Part shown: piece by piece, positions 9,645-21,407 of the stretch
Layout: the number at the start of each line of letters is the position of its first letter
Numbering within the stretch: position 1 is the first letter of the stretch
DNA from: Ephemerocybe angulata
Taxonomy: Eukaryota; Basidiomycota; Agaricomycetes; Agaricales; Psathyrellaceae
Assembly (NCBI GenBank): GCA_013368325.1
Contig: JAACJK010000067.1
Span: 248,001 to 312,000 of the forward strand
Length of the DNA: 64,000 bases
Direction: 5' to 3'
Notes under the pieces: model-generated
Database searches by the model: none
The model's input: only the letters and a program-made list of their open reading frames with translations
What the model was told of the DNA's origin: nothing
Made by a program: the position numbers and the translations under genes

Positions 9645-12473
9645 ATGGCGGCCGGAAGTTGCACGATCCCTGGAAATCCAGACATCGCTGGCGTCGGCGT
9701 TCGTATTGCGATCTACGTCCAAACCCTCCTGTGCTTTTTTCCGGCTTTTTGGGCGCTCTTCGACGGGAAGGTTTCGCAGGGTGAATTGGACGCCGCCGAG
9801 AATCAGGCCACGACGAACCTCGTCCTCGCTTTCGCAATCCTCATCTCTTCTATCGTCCAGGCTCAGACACTCGGGTTAACGAACTACCACGCCAGCATCG
9901 TCCTCAATATGTCTTGGCTGAACAATACCAATGCGTTCATCTATTTCCTCCTCTACATCCAACACAAGAGTCAAGCCGGCGTTCGGGGGCGGGTTTCCCC
10001 TACCTGGCGCGCGTGGGCTCAACATGTTCAGGAATTGGTTGTCTCTGTCGTTCACCGCGGTGAGTACCGATGTTTTTCATCTTTCAGTTGAAGAATCTAA
10101 ACCTCTTCGCGACAGGAACTGCAAGCTCAAATCAGACGAGTGCTGGCTCAAATGCAGAACTCGGTCAGATGAAAGGCGCGGACGCTACCTCGATCCGGAG
10201 TGGTGCTGAGGGAACTCGGACAGGTGAGACGCGACTTCTTTCTAAAGCCTTGTGAATACTCACTGAACGGATGCAGAAGATCTGCAGGGCCACGGTGACT
10301 ATTCACGCGCCGGCGCAAAGCTTCTGGTCAAGCGTTTCGTTTTGCTCTTGGGGTCGTTACACCTCAGTCTCATGGCCGGTCTCGGGCTGTGGCTCTGGAG
10401 CAACATTCGGACGTTCGGAGAAGGGCAGGATGCTGCGAACGACTGTGCGGCGAAGCACGCGCTGCTCGCGATCTTGGGAAGGCATGTCCCATTCGCCTCG
10501 GAGGCACTCCGCATTGTCTCGTTGGCTATCTACGCGATATTTCTCGTCCCCGGAGCCAACCTCCTCCTCCCAATTGTATTGTTCCTCGGGTTCTATCATC
10601 TTCACCGTGTCGCTCCGACTCCGAAGATTGCTGGCACGGGAGCGAGAGCTGACTCCTATATTCGCCCTTCGAGGCTCCGCTTTTGGGGTCGCCGTGCCTA
10701 CAATTCCATCGTGCAGCGTTGGAACATCCTTCCACCCTTCATTGGCCTAATATTTCTGTTGGCCATCAACCTCGTCTTCATCGTCGACATTGAGCTTGCG
10801 CTGAAGCAAAATGCGGGCCTCCAGGGGGGGAATGAAGCCGAGTGGGGATTCGGTCAGATCCTGGCAATGCTTTTGTTGTTCATGCCTCTCCGCGATCTCG
10901 CCGAAACGGTTCTCGCTCGGAGGATGAAGCAGCGACAGAAGGACTTGGATATGGGTCTTGGGGGCGCTATCAATGCAAAGGATCGGAGCATGGTTCAAAC
11001 CTGGATTGCAAGGGGAGCGAATCCGAATGCAAATTTTGAGGGTATATCAATTCATGGTTGAAACTTGGCCTTAGCCGGTAACTGATTGAATACAGAAGAG
11101 ATATCCGCAGTGCGCATGGCTTGCAATCATGAAGATTGGAACGTCACCAGAATCCTATTAGAAGCAGGAGCAGATCCAAACATTGAAGGTAGGCTCCAAT
11201 GAGTGTGACCTGCGCGTGCACTCACCATATATATAGATGGCAATAGGAGAGATCCCTATAAAATTGACGCTGATAATAAAGATTGTCTTCGACTTCTCAA
11301 TCAAGTCGAGAACGGTTCTCTAGGTCCGTCAACTTTCAAGTAGCAGAATAGCAGATACATGACACTCATATTCATCTATAGATACAGTACAAGCACTCGT
11401 CCAGGCAGCAAGGAATGGATATGGAGCCGCAGTCAAGATCGTTCTTGGGTTTCTGGAAATTAAGCTTGGCGAAAAAGAGGTATGTACTAAAGCCTGCCCC
11501 AATATGAATCGAAAACAAAATTGTTTTCAAGAGTTTCCTTGGGGCTCTCTCCGGGACCGGAATCAATGTCAATGCCGGAAACACCGACGGGATAGCCTCA
11601 CCTGCCGCGGCAGTCACCAAGGCCCAGGAATTTGAAACTGTCATCTTGAAGCTCCTTCTCGCCGTGCCTGGGATCGACGTTAATGCTCCAGGCGACTATG
11701 GGAGGACATCTTTGAGTTTTGCAGCCGAGAAGGGCCATGAAGCTGTTGTCAAGCTCCTTCTCGCCGCGCCTGACATCGACGTCAACGCGCCAGACACCGA
11801 TGGGCGGACTCCCTTGAGTTTTGCGGCTATGTACGGCCAAGAAGCTGTTGTCAAGCTCCTTCTCGCCGCGCCTGGGATCGACGTCAACGTGCCAGACACC
11901 GATGGGGAGACCCCCTTGCACTTTGCTGCCAGCAGCCAGGAAGCTGTTGTCAAACTCCTTCTCGCCGCGCCTGGGATCGACGTCAATGCCCCAGACACCG
12001 GAGGGCAAACATCCTTGAGTGTTGCGGCCAGTAACGGCCACGAAGCTGTTGTCAAGCTCCTTCTCGCCGCGCCTCGGATCGACGTCAACGCGCCAGACAC
12101 CGATGGGTGGACACCCTTGATAGTTGCAGCAATGTATGGCAAGGAAGCTGTTGTCAAGCTCCTTCTTGCCGCACTTGGGATCAATGTCAATGCGGTGGAC
12201 ACCAGTGGGTGGACGGCCTTGACTTGGGCTGCCTTCAAAGGCAGAGAAGCTATTGTCCAAGACCTCTGCACAGTTCCCGAAATTATGGTCAATGTGGCTG
12301 ACGTCAAGCGGCGGCTTGAAAATCCACCTGAAGGCCGGGATTGGAAGTATCCTGCGTCGAAGGATGAGCAGGACAAGTGCATTCGGATATTGGAAGGATT
12401 TGTGCAATCGAAAGGGGGCGGGGATCAGGAAGGATCAGATAGCCGTGGTGGAGGATGGAGGGGTGACTTGTAG
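9645..12473 (+). CDS. Multi-span membrane protein with C-terminal ankyrin repeats, 835 aa
   Basis: Seven exons by my reading: 9645-10059, 10116-10223, 10277-11041, 11096-11188, 11237-11323, 11382-11479, 11532-12473, all with GT-AG introns of 47-58 nt and consistent phases; 835 residues. The first half holds about seven hydrophobic helices, including VRIAIYVQTLLCFFPAFWAL, NLVLAFAILISSIV, SLHLSLMAGLGLWLW, IVSLAIYAIFLVPGANLLLP and PPFIGLIFLLAINLVFIVDI. The SW(L/M)NNTNAFIYFLLY motif is one I associate with uncharacterised fungal membrane proteins. The second half has divergent ankyrin units then five or six near-identical ones of the form EAVVKLLLAAPGIDVNAPD. Probably a membrane-anchored scaffold; ligand and location unknown. 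The uniform repeats imply recent repeat turnover. Start ATG 9645 opens the first helix region and has no upstream in-frame alternative that I favour. Confidence 0.85.
11646..12270 (+). repeat. Tandem DNA repeat coding the ankyrin array (about 99-102 bp period)
   Basis: The string GAAGCTGTTGTCAA(G/A)CTCC recurs about every 100 bp (near 11738, 11840, 11940, 12042 and 12144), each followed by CTTCTCGCCGCGCCTGGGAT and a GACGTCAA(C/T)GC segment. Identity at DNA level is much higher than ankyrin function needs, including synonymous positions. Confidence 0.8.
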
Positions 12474-14349
12474 GTAAATTATAATACCGAGTTCGAGCTA
12501 TGTATGTGAATCTGTCTCTTTTACCTTCACCTACCCAACACTTTGCACTTCCTGGTACCAACATGGTACCTCCGTCACCCGGAGCATCACATCGATTCTA
12601 TCTCTGATACAAGCTTATATTTTGAGCCAACTTAATAGCGTTCTGTATCTATTGAGTCATCGACACTTTATGCCAATTACTCGTGAATCATCGTTCACAA
12701 CCTCGAGCTCACCGGAATTTCCCTCAAACCTCCTACGTAGAGGCTGCGACCCTCCTAGACAGTATACACACGTGTTCTATGACACTCGATTGGTGCGCGT
12801 CGCTGAATGCCCCATTTATCAACATGATATCCAGTCCCAGTGCATCCCGCGGCCTACCCAGCGGTCCCAGCCTTGGCCCATCGTTGATTCATCCTGAGTG
12901 CTGGTTTGCCTGAGTCAAGACATGGAATGTGGAATCTCGCTGAATGGATGAGAACGCTCGACGGGCGCTTAACTTCGCGGCATCAAGAACATACATTCTA
13001 AGGAACAATAAGTGAAGAAAACCCGCAAGTTCACTACTTTTATATGCAGAAAGCCAAGGATATAACCGTATACGTTTCACGAAGATACAGTATACTTGAA
13101 TACCAGCCGTAATATGTTTCTGCTCAGGAAAGCTACTTCCCCCGGCGCCAGCCCAATCGCACAATATCGAATGGTTCTCCCGGTCACTCGGACTCTTGTT
13201 TTCCCTAAAGCAAACTTGTGATTGCTTGATTCGGTTGGTCTCGAAGGGAGATGACGAACGATGGGAAGGGACCTCGAAGCCTGAAGGCTCGAGACAACAC
13301 GCTCGTACTTACGGATGCAGCTGCAGACCCCAAGGGAGCGAGACAACTGTTAGCCTTGAAATGTGATCGTAGATAGGAGTGTTACAGTGTAAATCACACC
13401 CACCGAGAATTACTCGATTGTCGAGAGCCGAGACGCACTCCCGGAAGGTGGGCGCCTATGCATTCTCCGGCGCCAACCTCCCGATGCTAGTAGAGTTCCA
13501 CAGAATCTGCGTTGCGATACGTAGCCATTCAGTGGATCTGCGCAAAATCTTCACCCGCCACCCCTTGCCCATCAGTCCCACCAACCGTCCATAGACGCTC
13601 AGAAGAAGGAGCGGCCATGCCGTGCGCTCGCCTCGTGATAACCTTGCATCCCACCCTTCCACCCTCGACTCTGGTTTCTCCGACGCTCCAGGGTACTCGC
13701 TATCCGACGACTGCAAGCTGTCGGTGCTACGCAAGACCAGCCCCTGCAGAGTGGATGGTCGCGCTGGCTTGTACCTACCGCCCCATCAGGGCGGTACAAT
13801 TTCCCGGCGTCTCGTACCCTCTTCGCATCCCTGGTGCATTCTCCCGGTGTTCCGCTATGTACTTCCCCCGTGTTCTGTGCACTTCCCCCATGTGAATCCC
13901 CTTCTCCTGTTCGGCTTCGAGGCTGGTTTCCTACGTTGATCATTTGTGGATCGTGGTGGATCCGTGCACGATATCGACTGCAATGGCGAGGTCAAGGCGA
14001 GGTGGTAGAAATGGAGGGCGTGAAAAACTGCCAGAAGATGTATCGAGACGTTGCGCAGGGCGACAAAGGCGGGTTGGAGGAGTGGGGTTGGATAAGAAGC
14101 CGTATGCGGGATCCCGGATGAGCGCCGGGTCGCGGCCTCCAGTTCTGCACTTCATCCCGCTGCTCGCAAGGACCTACTTCCTTCCCCTGCCTTGACCCCC
14201 GACGGTGCCGCGGAGGTGCGAAAGCAGAGGGCGAAGCGCACGAGGGAAGAATATGATGGTGGACATGATACACGACCCCATAACCGCCACTCCACCTCAA
14301 GCACCACCGGATTCGGCAGAAAGGATCGAGGGCATCTCATCCTCCTCTT
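12474..14349. other. Region without a recognised gene
   Basis: 3' flank of the ankyrin gene followed by about 1.8 kb with only short open frames. 13512-13943 is open on both strands but compositionally plain (short CTTCCCCC repeats, Pro/Ser/Arg-rich translations) and unrecognised. The expected 3' exons of the minus-strand carrier gene at 14350-15136 were looked for here and not found. Confidence 0.45.
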
Positions 14350-15136
14350 TCAAATCTTCCGGAACGCGCTCGACCTTCCTCTCCCAGGTGGCTTCGCGAA
14401 ATCTCCTTGCAGCCGCACCATCACAATCTCTAGAAGCATTTCCCAAATGAGCACGGGCCAAGCAGACAGATGTTCTCCGGAACACGGGCCTCCGAATTCC
14501 TCACTCACCTCCAGGGTTTCCTACGAACCCCGCAATTCCACCAGCTTAAGGTTTAAGGTTGTCACAACAAGGAGTTAGGACGGGGTAACAAAGCAAGCGA
14601 GGCGCGAGGACGTACCCATGCTACCAGCAGCGGCGAGCTTCCATGCTGGAGCGTCTTTCCCAGCGCCCAGGATCTTCTTGCTCTCATCGTACGCCCAGAA
14701 TCGACACATTGAGTACGACATCTGTCGCATCCAAGTACCCGATATCCCATCAAAGAGCCCTCGGACGCCTAGCAGTCGCAGTGTATTAGTGTAGGCTCGA
14801 ACCAGGGTATGCACCTGGTAGCATAGATAGCAATGCTCACCGGCCGTTCTCACTGTCTTCTTGATACTGTCCACCATCCGCTTATCACCCGAGGCCTGCA
14901 GCCGGACTTTCGTAAGATCAAGGGGGCTGCACAGAGTTAAGGGTTCGCATTGACCACTGGGACGCCGCACATGGAGGGGCAGTTACTCACTGTGTGATAG
15001 ACGCCGCTATCGTCGCTGCGACACCCCCTAGCCAGAAGGGATAAGGCTTCTTTGCGCGCGGTGGAGGGGCTGACTTCTCTGCATCGATGGCGATGGGAGT
15101 GACGGGGGTTGCGGATGCTGCTATGGTGGTTGACAT
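14350..15136 (-). pseudogene. 3'-truncated mitochondrial carrier (dicarboxylate-carrier-like)
   Basis: Mitochondrial carrier (SLC25) family, closest in pattern to fungal dicarboxylate carriers of the inner membrane. Exons 15136-14991, 14926-14841, 14768-14616, 14544-14509, 14429-14350 join in phase and give 166 residues. They show an N-terminal Pro/Lys-rich leader, PFWLGGVAATIAASITH, the first carrier signature PLDLTKVRLQ, GVRGLFDGISGTWMRQM, AGGIAGFVGNPGEIVMVRLQ (second signature, with G-E for the usual D/E-x-x) and GDFAKPP. It then departs from the family and stops. Intact carriers have three repeats and about 300 residues; the third repeat and its helices are absent in the next 2 kb. Splice sites remain good, so this is a young truncation. 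It might still be transcribed but cannot make a full carrier. Confidence 0.75.
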
Positions 15137-16199
15137 CTTCTGTCGTCGGTCGTACTGAGTAGATGGGCAAGAACGAGAGTGGAGGTGAGGGAGTCTAGTA
15201 GACGATAAGCTCTAAGATCTCTAACCCAAGTTGATGAGAGGGGGTGAAGAGGAAGAACGAAGGAGCCAAGAAGAAGGGCTGAGGCAGACACTCACTCACC
15301 TTAATAGGTAAAACCCTCCAGAACTAAAAGACACAGAACGCTCAGCGGATTCCTACCCGGATAAACTCGGGGTTAAGGTCGATGCCGTACGACGGGGCTG
15401 GAAGCAGCAGGCTATAGCGAATGTAGCTCTGCGTTCAGTGCTCTCCTGATTCTGACTGACAGCGAAGAAGGTCCTGTGGTCTGTTCTTCGAAGGCAGGTA
15501 TGTGAACTTGGAAGACCGAAATAGCAATATGTGATATGTTATCTGTCGTTAGGATCACTACAAGGCCGTCGTCCCTGCCTTCACAGCCAAGGGATCAGCT
15601 AGCCACATACCTGTGTGGTATCAGTGCGGCGGTCCTATCGTACGAAAGGCTGTAAACAACAGAACGTGTTTAGCGCCCGTCCGAACACATCAAGAGAACG
15701 CCGATCGCTCGCGTACCCGAAGTAAAACGAACGCAAAACAAGGTCCAGGTGGTTAAAGGTAAAGGGGAGTAAGGTGTTTCAAATCCGCCTTGGACAGGGA
15801 ACGGCCTGAGTGACGCAGGCGGCGTCGCAAGGCATTCTGCATGCGTTACGACACAAGAACTGTGACCAGGTTCTAAATGAGGCCAGCTGATGGACATTAC
15901 CCGATCGAGCGAGCTTGTGACCAGTCCCAGGCAAGGTTTTCGTGAACAAGAGAAGGGGCGAGACCGTTTCATGCTCTGAGTCGTATTGAAACATTGACCT
16001 CAACAAAGCGCCCATCATGGACCATAGCGCCAAAAATTACATTGGCGTACCTATACACTGGCATAAGCTAGGGTCGATATCTTCCCCATGCACGATAACA
16101 GCCTTCGCAAACTTCATACACTTCAACTACAGTGCTCATCTAGATTCCCACCTGGATAAGGGTCAAGAAACAGAGCAAATGAATAACAGTTGACTCCAC
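15137..16199. other. Region without a recognised gene
   Basis: 5' flank of the carrier gene and 3' flank of the F-box-like gene. Open frames up to 100 codons (15670-15972 minus) carry no recognisable motif. Confidence 0.5.
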
Positions 16200-17507
16200 T
16201 CACTGCTTAGTAATGTCAAGTCTAACACCTCGTGCATCGAGTCGCGTCATACTTGAGAGAAGAAGATTCCGGCTAGCCTCCCACTCCTCTTCGTCTGGTG
16301 TCCCGGCTATGCTATCGTGGTTGAAGAAGATGCATACTTCTTCAAGCAAGTCGAACTTTTCCCTTGATAAAACCTCATCTATGCGACCCCAAACCCCGTC
16401 CGCTGCGACTGTTCGAATGCGCGTCCCGATGTCAGGAAGGTTGAGGGCATCCTCCATGTCGCATTCTTCCGCCTGGAAGTCCAGGGTCACCGTATACAGA
16501 GCAACGTTATCGCTCGACTGGCACATCCTCTCGAATTCTTGAATAATGATGTTGAATGTGGTATTGTAGGGCAGACTGAAATGGTGGTAGGACGTCCAGA
16601 TGTAAAGATTCTGAAGGCCGGTGAATCTGCTAAATTCTAAGAGCATCGTGGGTGTAACAACCGCTCCTGGAATCGTTTCGGGGTTGATGTCTTCTTGAAT
16701 CGAGTATATCGAGACGCTGGAAGCGCAGGCTTGGAGAAGTGTCGAAATCGCTTCGGTCATCTCGTCGTCCCATCCGTACGCCGATAGTTGGAGCTCCATC
16801 GCATTGTGGATCGCGAGGGTAGCTTCTGCATTTTCAGCATAATCCATAAGCGCTTTCAGGGCATCGCCGCATGCTGTCACTTCAAGTCGGCCAGACCATG
16901 CGTCTTGGCCCTGAACGGCCGGGCTTTGGTTAAGCGGGAAGCAGACTCTAGGCGTTTCGTTTGATGAGCCGTCCCCTTGATAGACATCTGCCATGATAAG
17001 TTCTTCGAGGTGATGGCATTGCGAAAGAATTGCGACGTCCATATTGCGAACGCCATGGAGAGAAAGGCTGGTGAGGTTTGAATCCAAAATCCGGTCATAT
17101 AGTGCGATTTGAAGCTCTGGTGTCAATGTTTCCCAGTCCACCCACGCATTGTACGAAGGGACTCCAATCCCAAAACACCTGAGTGAGAGCCGAGGGAGTA
17201 GCTCAAGAAGTTCAGCACTTGTCGCGAGCCATTCGCCACGCTTATCCGACACGGTGAAATGCTTGATACATTCAATAAGAGCTGGCTGTTCCTTTATGAG
17301 TTCCAAGAGTTGGTGGAGTTGCTCAGCGGGATTTTCCTTTTCCCCTAGATGTATTTGTTCGAAGAGGTGAGCCCGTGAGCGCCGATACCATTGCTTCGCG
17401 ACGAGTCCGACTGCCTTCAAGGTGGTGGAATCACTTTCTAGTGCATCAATGACTGAGTCAACGAGCTCTTGTGGTAGCGCCAGAGAACTTCGTTGCGGGA
17501 ATGACAT
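16200..17507 (-). CDS. F-box-like protein, 435 aa, tandem copy 1
   Basis: Single long exon, ATG 17507 to TGA 16200, 435 residues. Residues about 9-55 (LALPQELVDSVIDALESD, TTLKAVGLVAKQWYRRSRAH, LFEQIHL) have the helical LP-x-E-L...V...W...R pattern of degenerate F-box domains that are greatly expanded in agaricomycetes. F-box proteins usually recruit substrates to SCF ubiquitin ligases. The rest is a Leu-rich, weakly repetitive substrate-binding-type region without clear repeats. A second copy of the same family follows at 18043-19323 in the same orientation. The last codons (ITKQ, stop) overlap a good splice donor, CA|GTGAGT, so a tiny terminal exon is possible. Function beyond the family is unknown. 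Confidence 0.82.
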   Translation of the reverse strand: MSFPQRSSLALPQELVDSVIDALESDSTTLKAVGLVAKQWYRRSRAHLFEQIHLGEKENPAEQLHQLLELIKEQPALIECIKHFTVSDKRGEWLATSAELLELLPRLSLRCFGIGVPSYNAWVDWETLTPELQIALYDRILDSNLTSLSLHGVRNMDVAILSQCHHLEELIMADVYQGDGSSNETPRVCFPLNQSPAVQGQDAWSGRLEVTACGDALKALMDYAENAEATLAIHNAMELQLSAYGWDDEMTEAISTLLQACASSVSIYSIQEDINPETIPGAVVTPTMLLEFSRFTGLQNLYIWTSYHHFSLPYNTTFNIIIQEFERMCQSSDNVALYTVTLDFQAEECDMEDALNLPDIGTRIRTVAADGVWGRIDEVLSREKFDLLEEVCIFFNHDSIAGTPDEEEWEASRNLLLSSMTRLDARGVRLDITKQ

Positions 17508-18042
17508 GCGCTTTTCTGAGTGGCGAAGGCGATGGATTCTGGTGGTGGAAAAAGAGTCACAAAGACGAAATTCTTCCCAGTTCCAGTGGTGCGAAATTAT
17601 GTGTCATCTTTTGATCCTTTTCCCACAGTAGATTTAAGCGCTGATCGCCCTTCCAAAAGGACTCTATCCAAACAGACGACTCTTTCAGTCGCCCCTGCCT
17701 TTGATTCCAATTCCAATCAGTCTGTATATCTGGCGGCCCTGGTCGCACACCCTCACGGGCCTCACCATATTCACTGTTAACATGGCGCCAACAGCTCTAA
17801 CACAGAAACCCCTGTTCTCAGACGTTCTACGAGGCCGAAATCAGGCCTATTCTGGGTCAACGTATACACTTTACTATTCGAGGACGCTGTAATAAGCTCA
17901 ACTAAGTAAACCCTCTCAGTGCACGGGGGAGGTATGCCTTGCGACGAGACTAGACGCTGTACATACTACATGTACAGATGCACACACAATTGGATGTTAG
18001 TGCATAGCCAAAAGGCAGATTAAAGGAGTAACGACGTGGCAC
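17508..18042. other. Spacer between the tandem F-box-like genes
   Basis: Promoter region of the gene starting at 17507 and 3' flank of its tandem copy. Short open frames only. Confidence 0.5.
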
Positions 18043-19323
18043 TCACCATGTGATATTAAACTGTACACCCCGCTCTTGGAGTCGTGGCATATGAGAAAGA
18101 AGAAGGGCCCGGCTGGCATCCAGATCCGCTTGAAATAGAGCCGGGACCCCACGGTTGAAGGTGATAACCATTTCTTTGAGAAATCTGAAAACGTCCCTAG
18201 ACAGGATTTCGTCTATCTGGTTCCAAACCCCGCTTAATGCAACTGTACGAATGCGTGTCCCAATGTCGGGGAGACCATCGGTACCCCACGGGTTGTAGTC
18301 CTGAGATTGAAAATCCAGGTCTATGCTCGAGAGAACGATAGGGTGGCTGGACCGTGACATCGTCTCGAATTCTTTAATGACGGTTTCGAATGTGGCGTTA
18401 CGAGCCATTCTGAAGTGGTGAAAAGATGACCAGATTTCGAGGCGTTGGAGTCCAGTAAAACGGCTAAATGAAAAGAGAATCGGGGGTGTGAGGGCTCTGT
18501 GAGGGTTCGAAGTTATGTTTAGTTCTTCTCGGATCGAATACTCCTTGACACTAGAAGCGCTCGTTCGGAGCAGTACTGCCACTGCTTTGGCCATGTCGTC
18601 GTCCCATCCGTATGCGGAGATTGCCAAATCCTCTGGACGATGAATTTTAAGCGTAGCTTCTCCGTTTTCTGCGGATTGCAAATGGTATTTTAAAGATTCA
18701 CCACATGCCAGAACTTCGAGGCGGCCAAGGCGTGCAGCTGGTCCTTGCACGCCAACTGGATATTCGTTAGACGGCAGCCAGGGTGTGCGTATGCTGCATG
18801 GCGGATTATTATTTATACAGACTTCGTCGATGATGAGTTCTTTCAAATGGTGGCGGTTTGTAAGAGCTGTGATGTCCATGTTATCGATGCATTCGAGGGA
18901 AAGGGCGACGAGGCCCGGATCCACAATCCGGTCGTAGAGAGCGGATTGCAATTTTGGCGGTAAGCGTGCCCAGTCCATTCCTCCGATCTCGAGAGATTTG
19001 AGGGAGAGACGAGGGAGTAGTTCGATAATTTCAACATTTGTTGTGAGCCACTCGTGGGCATGCGACAAATTAAGTTCCTTGATATACTCGAGGAGAATTG
19101 GCTGCCTTTCGATGAGTTGGGTGAGCTGGCTGAGTCGATCTGCAGGGTTTGGGCGTCCACCCAAATGCATCTGTTTGAAAAGATGCACCCTAGACCTTCA
19201 GTACCATTGCTTTCCAACGAGCCCGACTGCCATCAAGGTGCTGGTATCGTCCTCTATCGCGTCGACGACCGAGTCGATGAGCTCTTGTGGTAGAGTAAAC
19301 ACCTTTGGATGCAATAAAGACAT
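18043..19323 (-). pseudogene. F-box-like protein, tandem copy 2, one in-frame stop at codon 42
   Basis: ATG 19323 opens TLPQELIDSVVDAIEDD and TSTLMAVGLVGKQWY, collinear with copy 1. Codon 42 is TGA (19200-19198) where copy 1 has CGG (Arg), followed directly by RSRVHLFKQMHLGG in the same frame. The remaining 380-odd codons are open to 18043 and align end to end with copy 1 (GYIEY-type block, NARW-type tail, FNITW end). So the only visible lesion is one nonsense codon inside the F-box. Initiation at the downstream Met (19188) would give a 381-residue protein lacking the F-box. Alternatives are a sequencing error or readthrough. Last codons overlap a donor (ATG|GTGAGT-like) as in copy 1. Confidence 0.75.
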
Positions 19324-20006
19324 CGAAACTTTGCCCCTTGGATGACGAAGAGATGGATTGGAGCGGAGGTGGCAGAGAAAATCCCTGAGAATCCGTCCAG
19401 AGTTCGATTCGTGTGGGAAAGTGCTGAGTCATATTTTTCACACATTGAAATAAGCGCTCGCGACCTGCTCGTGCTTCCGAACTTCTCCTTGATTTGCTCC
19501 CAGGAAGAAGCGAATGTCTTTTTTTGTGCGAACATCGGACATTTCCTCCATACCAGCTACGAACATGGAGAGACTACGGTGCCATTTTTCCTGAGAAGTT
19601 GGCCATTTGCCGATTAAAAACAAAAGAAGGGGTGATGGTCTACGGAGTGGCTAAGATAGGGTACAAAGGCAGCCGGTGCCGATGGGTGCGCAAATCATAT
19701 CCTGAAGGTTTCGCCGCTCTTGACTTGGGTCAATTGCTCACATCTCTTCGAAAGTCTTCAGCTCGCATTTGGTACACCTGTCGCACTGTACTTTGTGCAC
19801 CAATTTATACATGGCAAAGGCCGCCACAAGGGGAGGATCTCGTGTAGAACAGGCCAATTCAAAGCTTTGGAGGCCTCCTTCAGGAGCTCATGAGTGAGCA
19901 TCCCTACGGTAAATGATACAGTTTCTCCATCGGAAGCAGCTCGGAGTAGAATATCAGTTAAAGCTGGCGGCTACTGCGCGGTTCATATCCAGAAACCTAC
20001 CTTCCG
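19324..20006. other. Spacer between F-box copy 2 and the CE1 esterase
   Basis: Divergent intergenic region that should hold both promoters. Open frames up to about 115 codons, none recognised. Confidence 0.5.
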
Positions 20007-21275
20007 ATGCGCTCCTTACTCTCCCTCGTCTCATTGACGGCTTTGGCTGTGACATCGACTTTAGCTGTACCCCCATACGGACAATGTGAGGCTACGCTGT
20101 GTTCATAGTTTTTTGCACGACTCATGCACCTCCCAACGTAGGCGGCGGTTCAGGATACTCTGGCTCAAAGGAATGCGACGCTGGCTCCACTTGTGTCAAG
20201 CTGAACGATTGTACGAGCGTGGTTTTCACCATTCTTATTACCTTCCTGACCATTCATGCGGACAGGGTATTCCCAGTGCCAGCCTGGCTCTGCGCCAGTG
20301 CCAACATCAACCCCTACGTCTACATTCTCCACAACAAGTGTATCTACCACTACCACTACAACGACGACGACTGCCACCGCCCCGGCATCCAGCATACCTG
20401 CGGGCGCCTTGACTAAGTTGTCGGCGTTTGGGACCAACCCAACAAACATCAGCATCTATGTTTATAAGCCCGCGAACGTGAAGCCCAACCCAGGGCTGTT
20501 ACTCGCGTTGCATTACTGTGGTGGCACAGCCCAGGTACTTGCAAAAGTTTATATCTGATCTTCCGTATTGACCTTGGCATCACAGGCGTACTTCAGCGGC
20601 ACCCAGTTCAGGCAACTCGCAGACCAACGTGGATTCATCATCCTCTACGGCTCTACAACAAACGAGAACAACTGCTGGGACAACGTCGGCGCCTCCTCCC
20701 TCGTACACGACGGCGGGAGCGACACCCTCGCTCTCGCGAACGCAGTGCGCTACGCTCTCAAGGAGTGGGGCGTCAACCGCGACAAGGTTTTCGTCACCGG
20801 CACCTCCTCTGGCGCCATGATGACCAACACCCTGTCCGGTACCTACCCCGACCTCATCAAGGCAGGCGCCGTATTTGCAGGCGTCGCCATGGGCTGCCTG
20901 AAGGGAAACCAGCCCTCGTTCCCCGCCGATCCGTGTGCGGGCGGGCAGATCAGCCACACCCCGCAGCAGTGGGGCGACATCGTGCGGAAGGGCTATCCTG
21001 GGTATACAGGCGCGTATCCGAGGATACAGATTTGGCATGGAACTGCAGACCCTGCTGTCAATATCACCAACCAGAATGAGCAGGTGAAGCAGTGGACGAA
21101 TGTGCATGGCATCTCGCAGACTGCCACTTCGACCACGGCTGGGACGCCGAAATCAAACTGGTCCAAGTCGGTGTATGGTACTGGGCAGGTGGAGAGTTAT
21201 ACTGGGCAGGGATCTGGTCATGGAATTCCTGAGGCCGGAACAGAGGTGGCTGCAATTGACTTTTTCGGATTGTAG
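20007..21275 (+). CDS. Secreted CE1 esterase (acetyl-xylan/feruloyl type) with CBM1, 368 aa
   Basis: Four exons: 20007-20085, 20142-20210, 20266-20534, 20586-21275; 368 residues. Residues 1-21 are a signal peptide (LLSLVSLTALAVTSTLA). Residues 22-57 are a fungal cellulose-binding CBM1 (PYGQCGGSGYSGSKECDAGS, then TCVKLNDWYSQCQPG) with the usual Cys and aromatic positions, built across exons 1-3. A Thr/Ser/Pro linker follows to about residue 95. The esterase domain has the alpha/beta-hydrolase nucleophile elbow GTSSGAM (Ser near 213), a candidate acid in HGTADPAV (Asp near 294) and GSGHGIPEAG (His near 351). Together these indicate an extracellular enzyme deacylating plant-cell-wall xylan while bound to cellulose. 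Intact; acetyl versus feruloyl specificity cannot be read. Confidence 0.92.
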
Positions 21276-21407
21276 ATGTACGGCGCATCGAATGTCTGTG
21301 CGTTGTAAGGTGTAACACAATTGATATTGCTCATAAATAAACTTGCTCGACTCCCTCCCCGTCCACCCTCAGTTGCAGCTTTAAAGGTCCTACATTAATT
21401 ATAAAAC

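Noticed and set aside
11598..12407. 269-codon open frame antisense to the ankyrin array
   Set aside because: It mirrors the tandem repeat on the coding strand; repeats of about 99-102 bp keep the opposite frame open by default. No start context, introns or family features.
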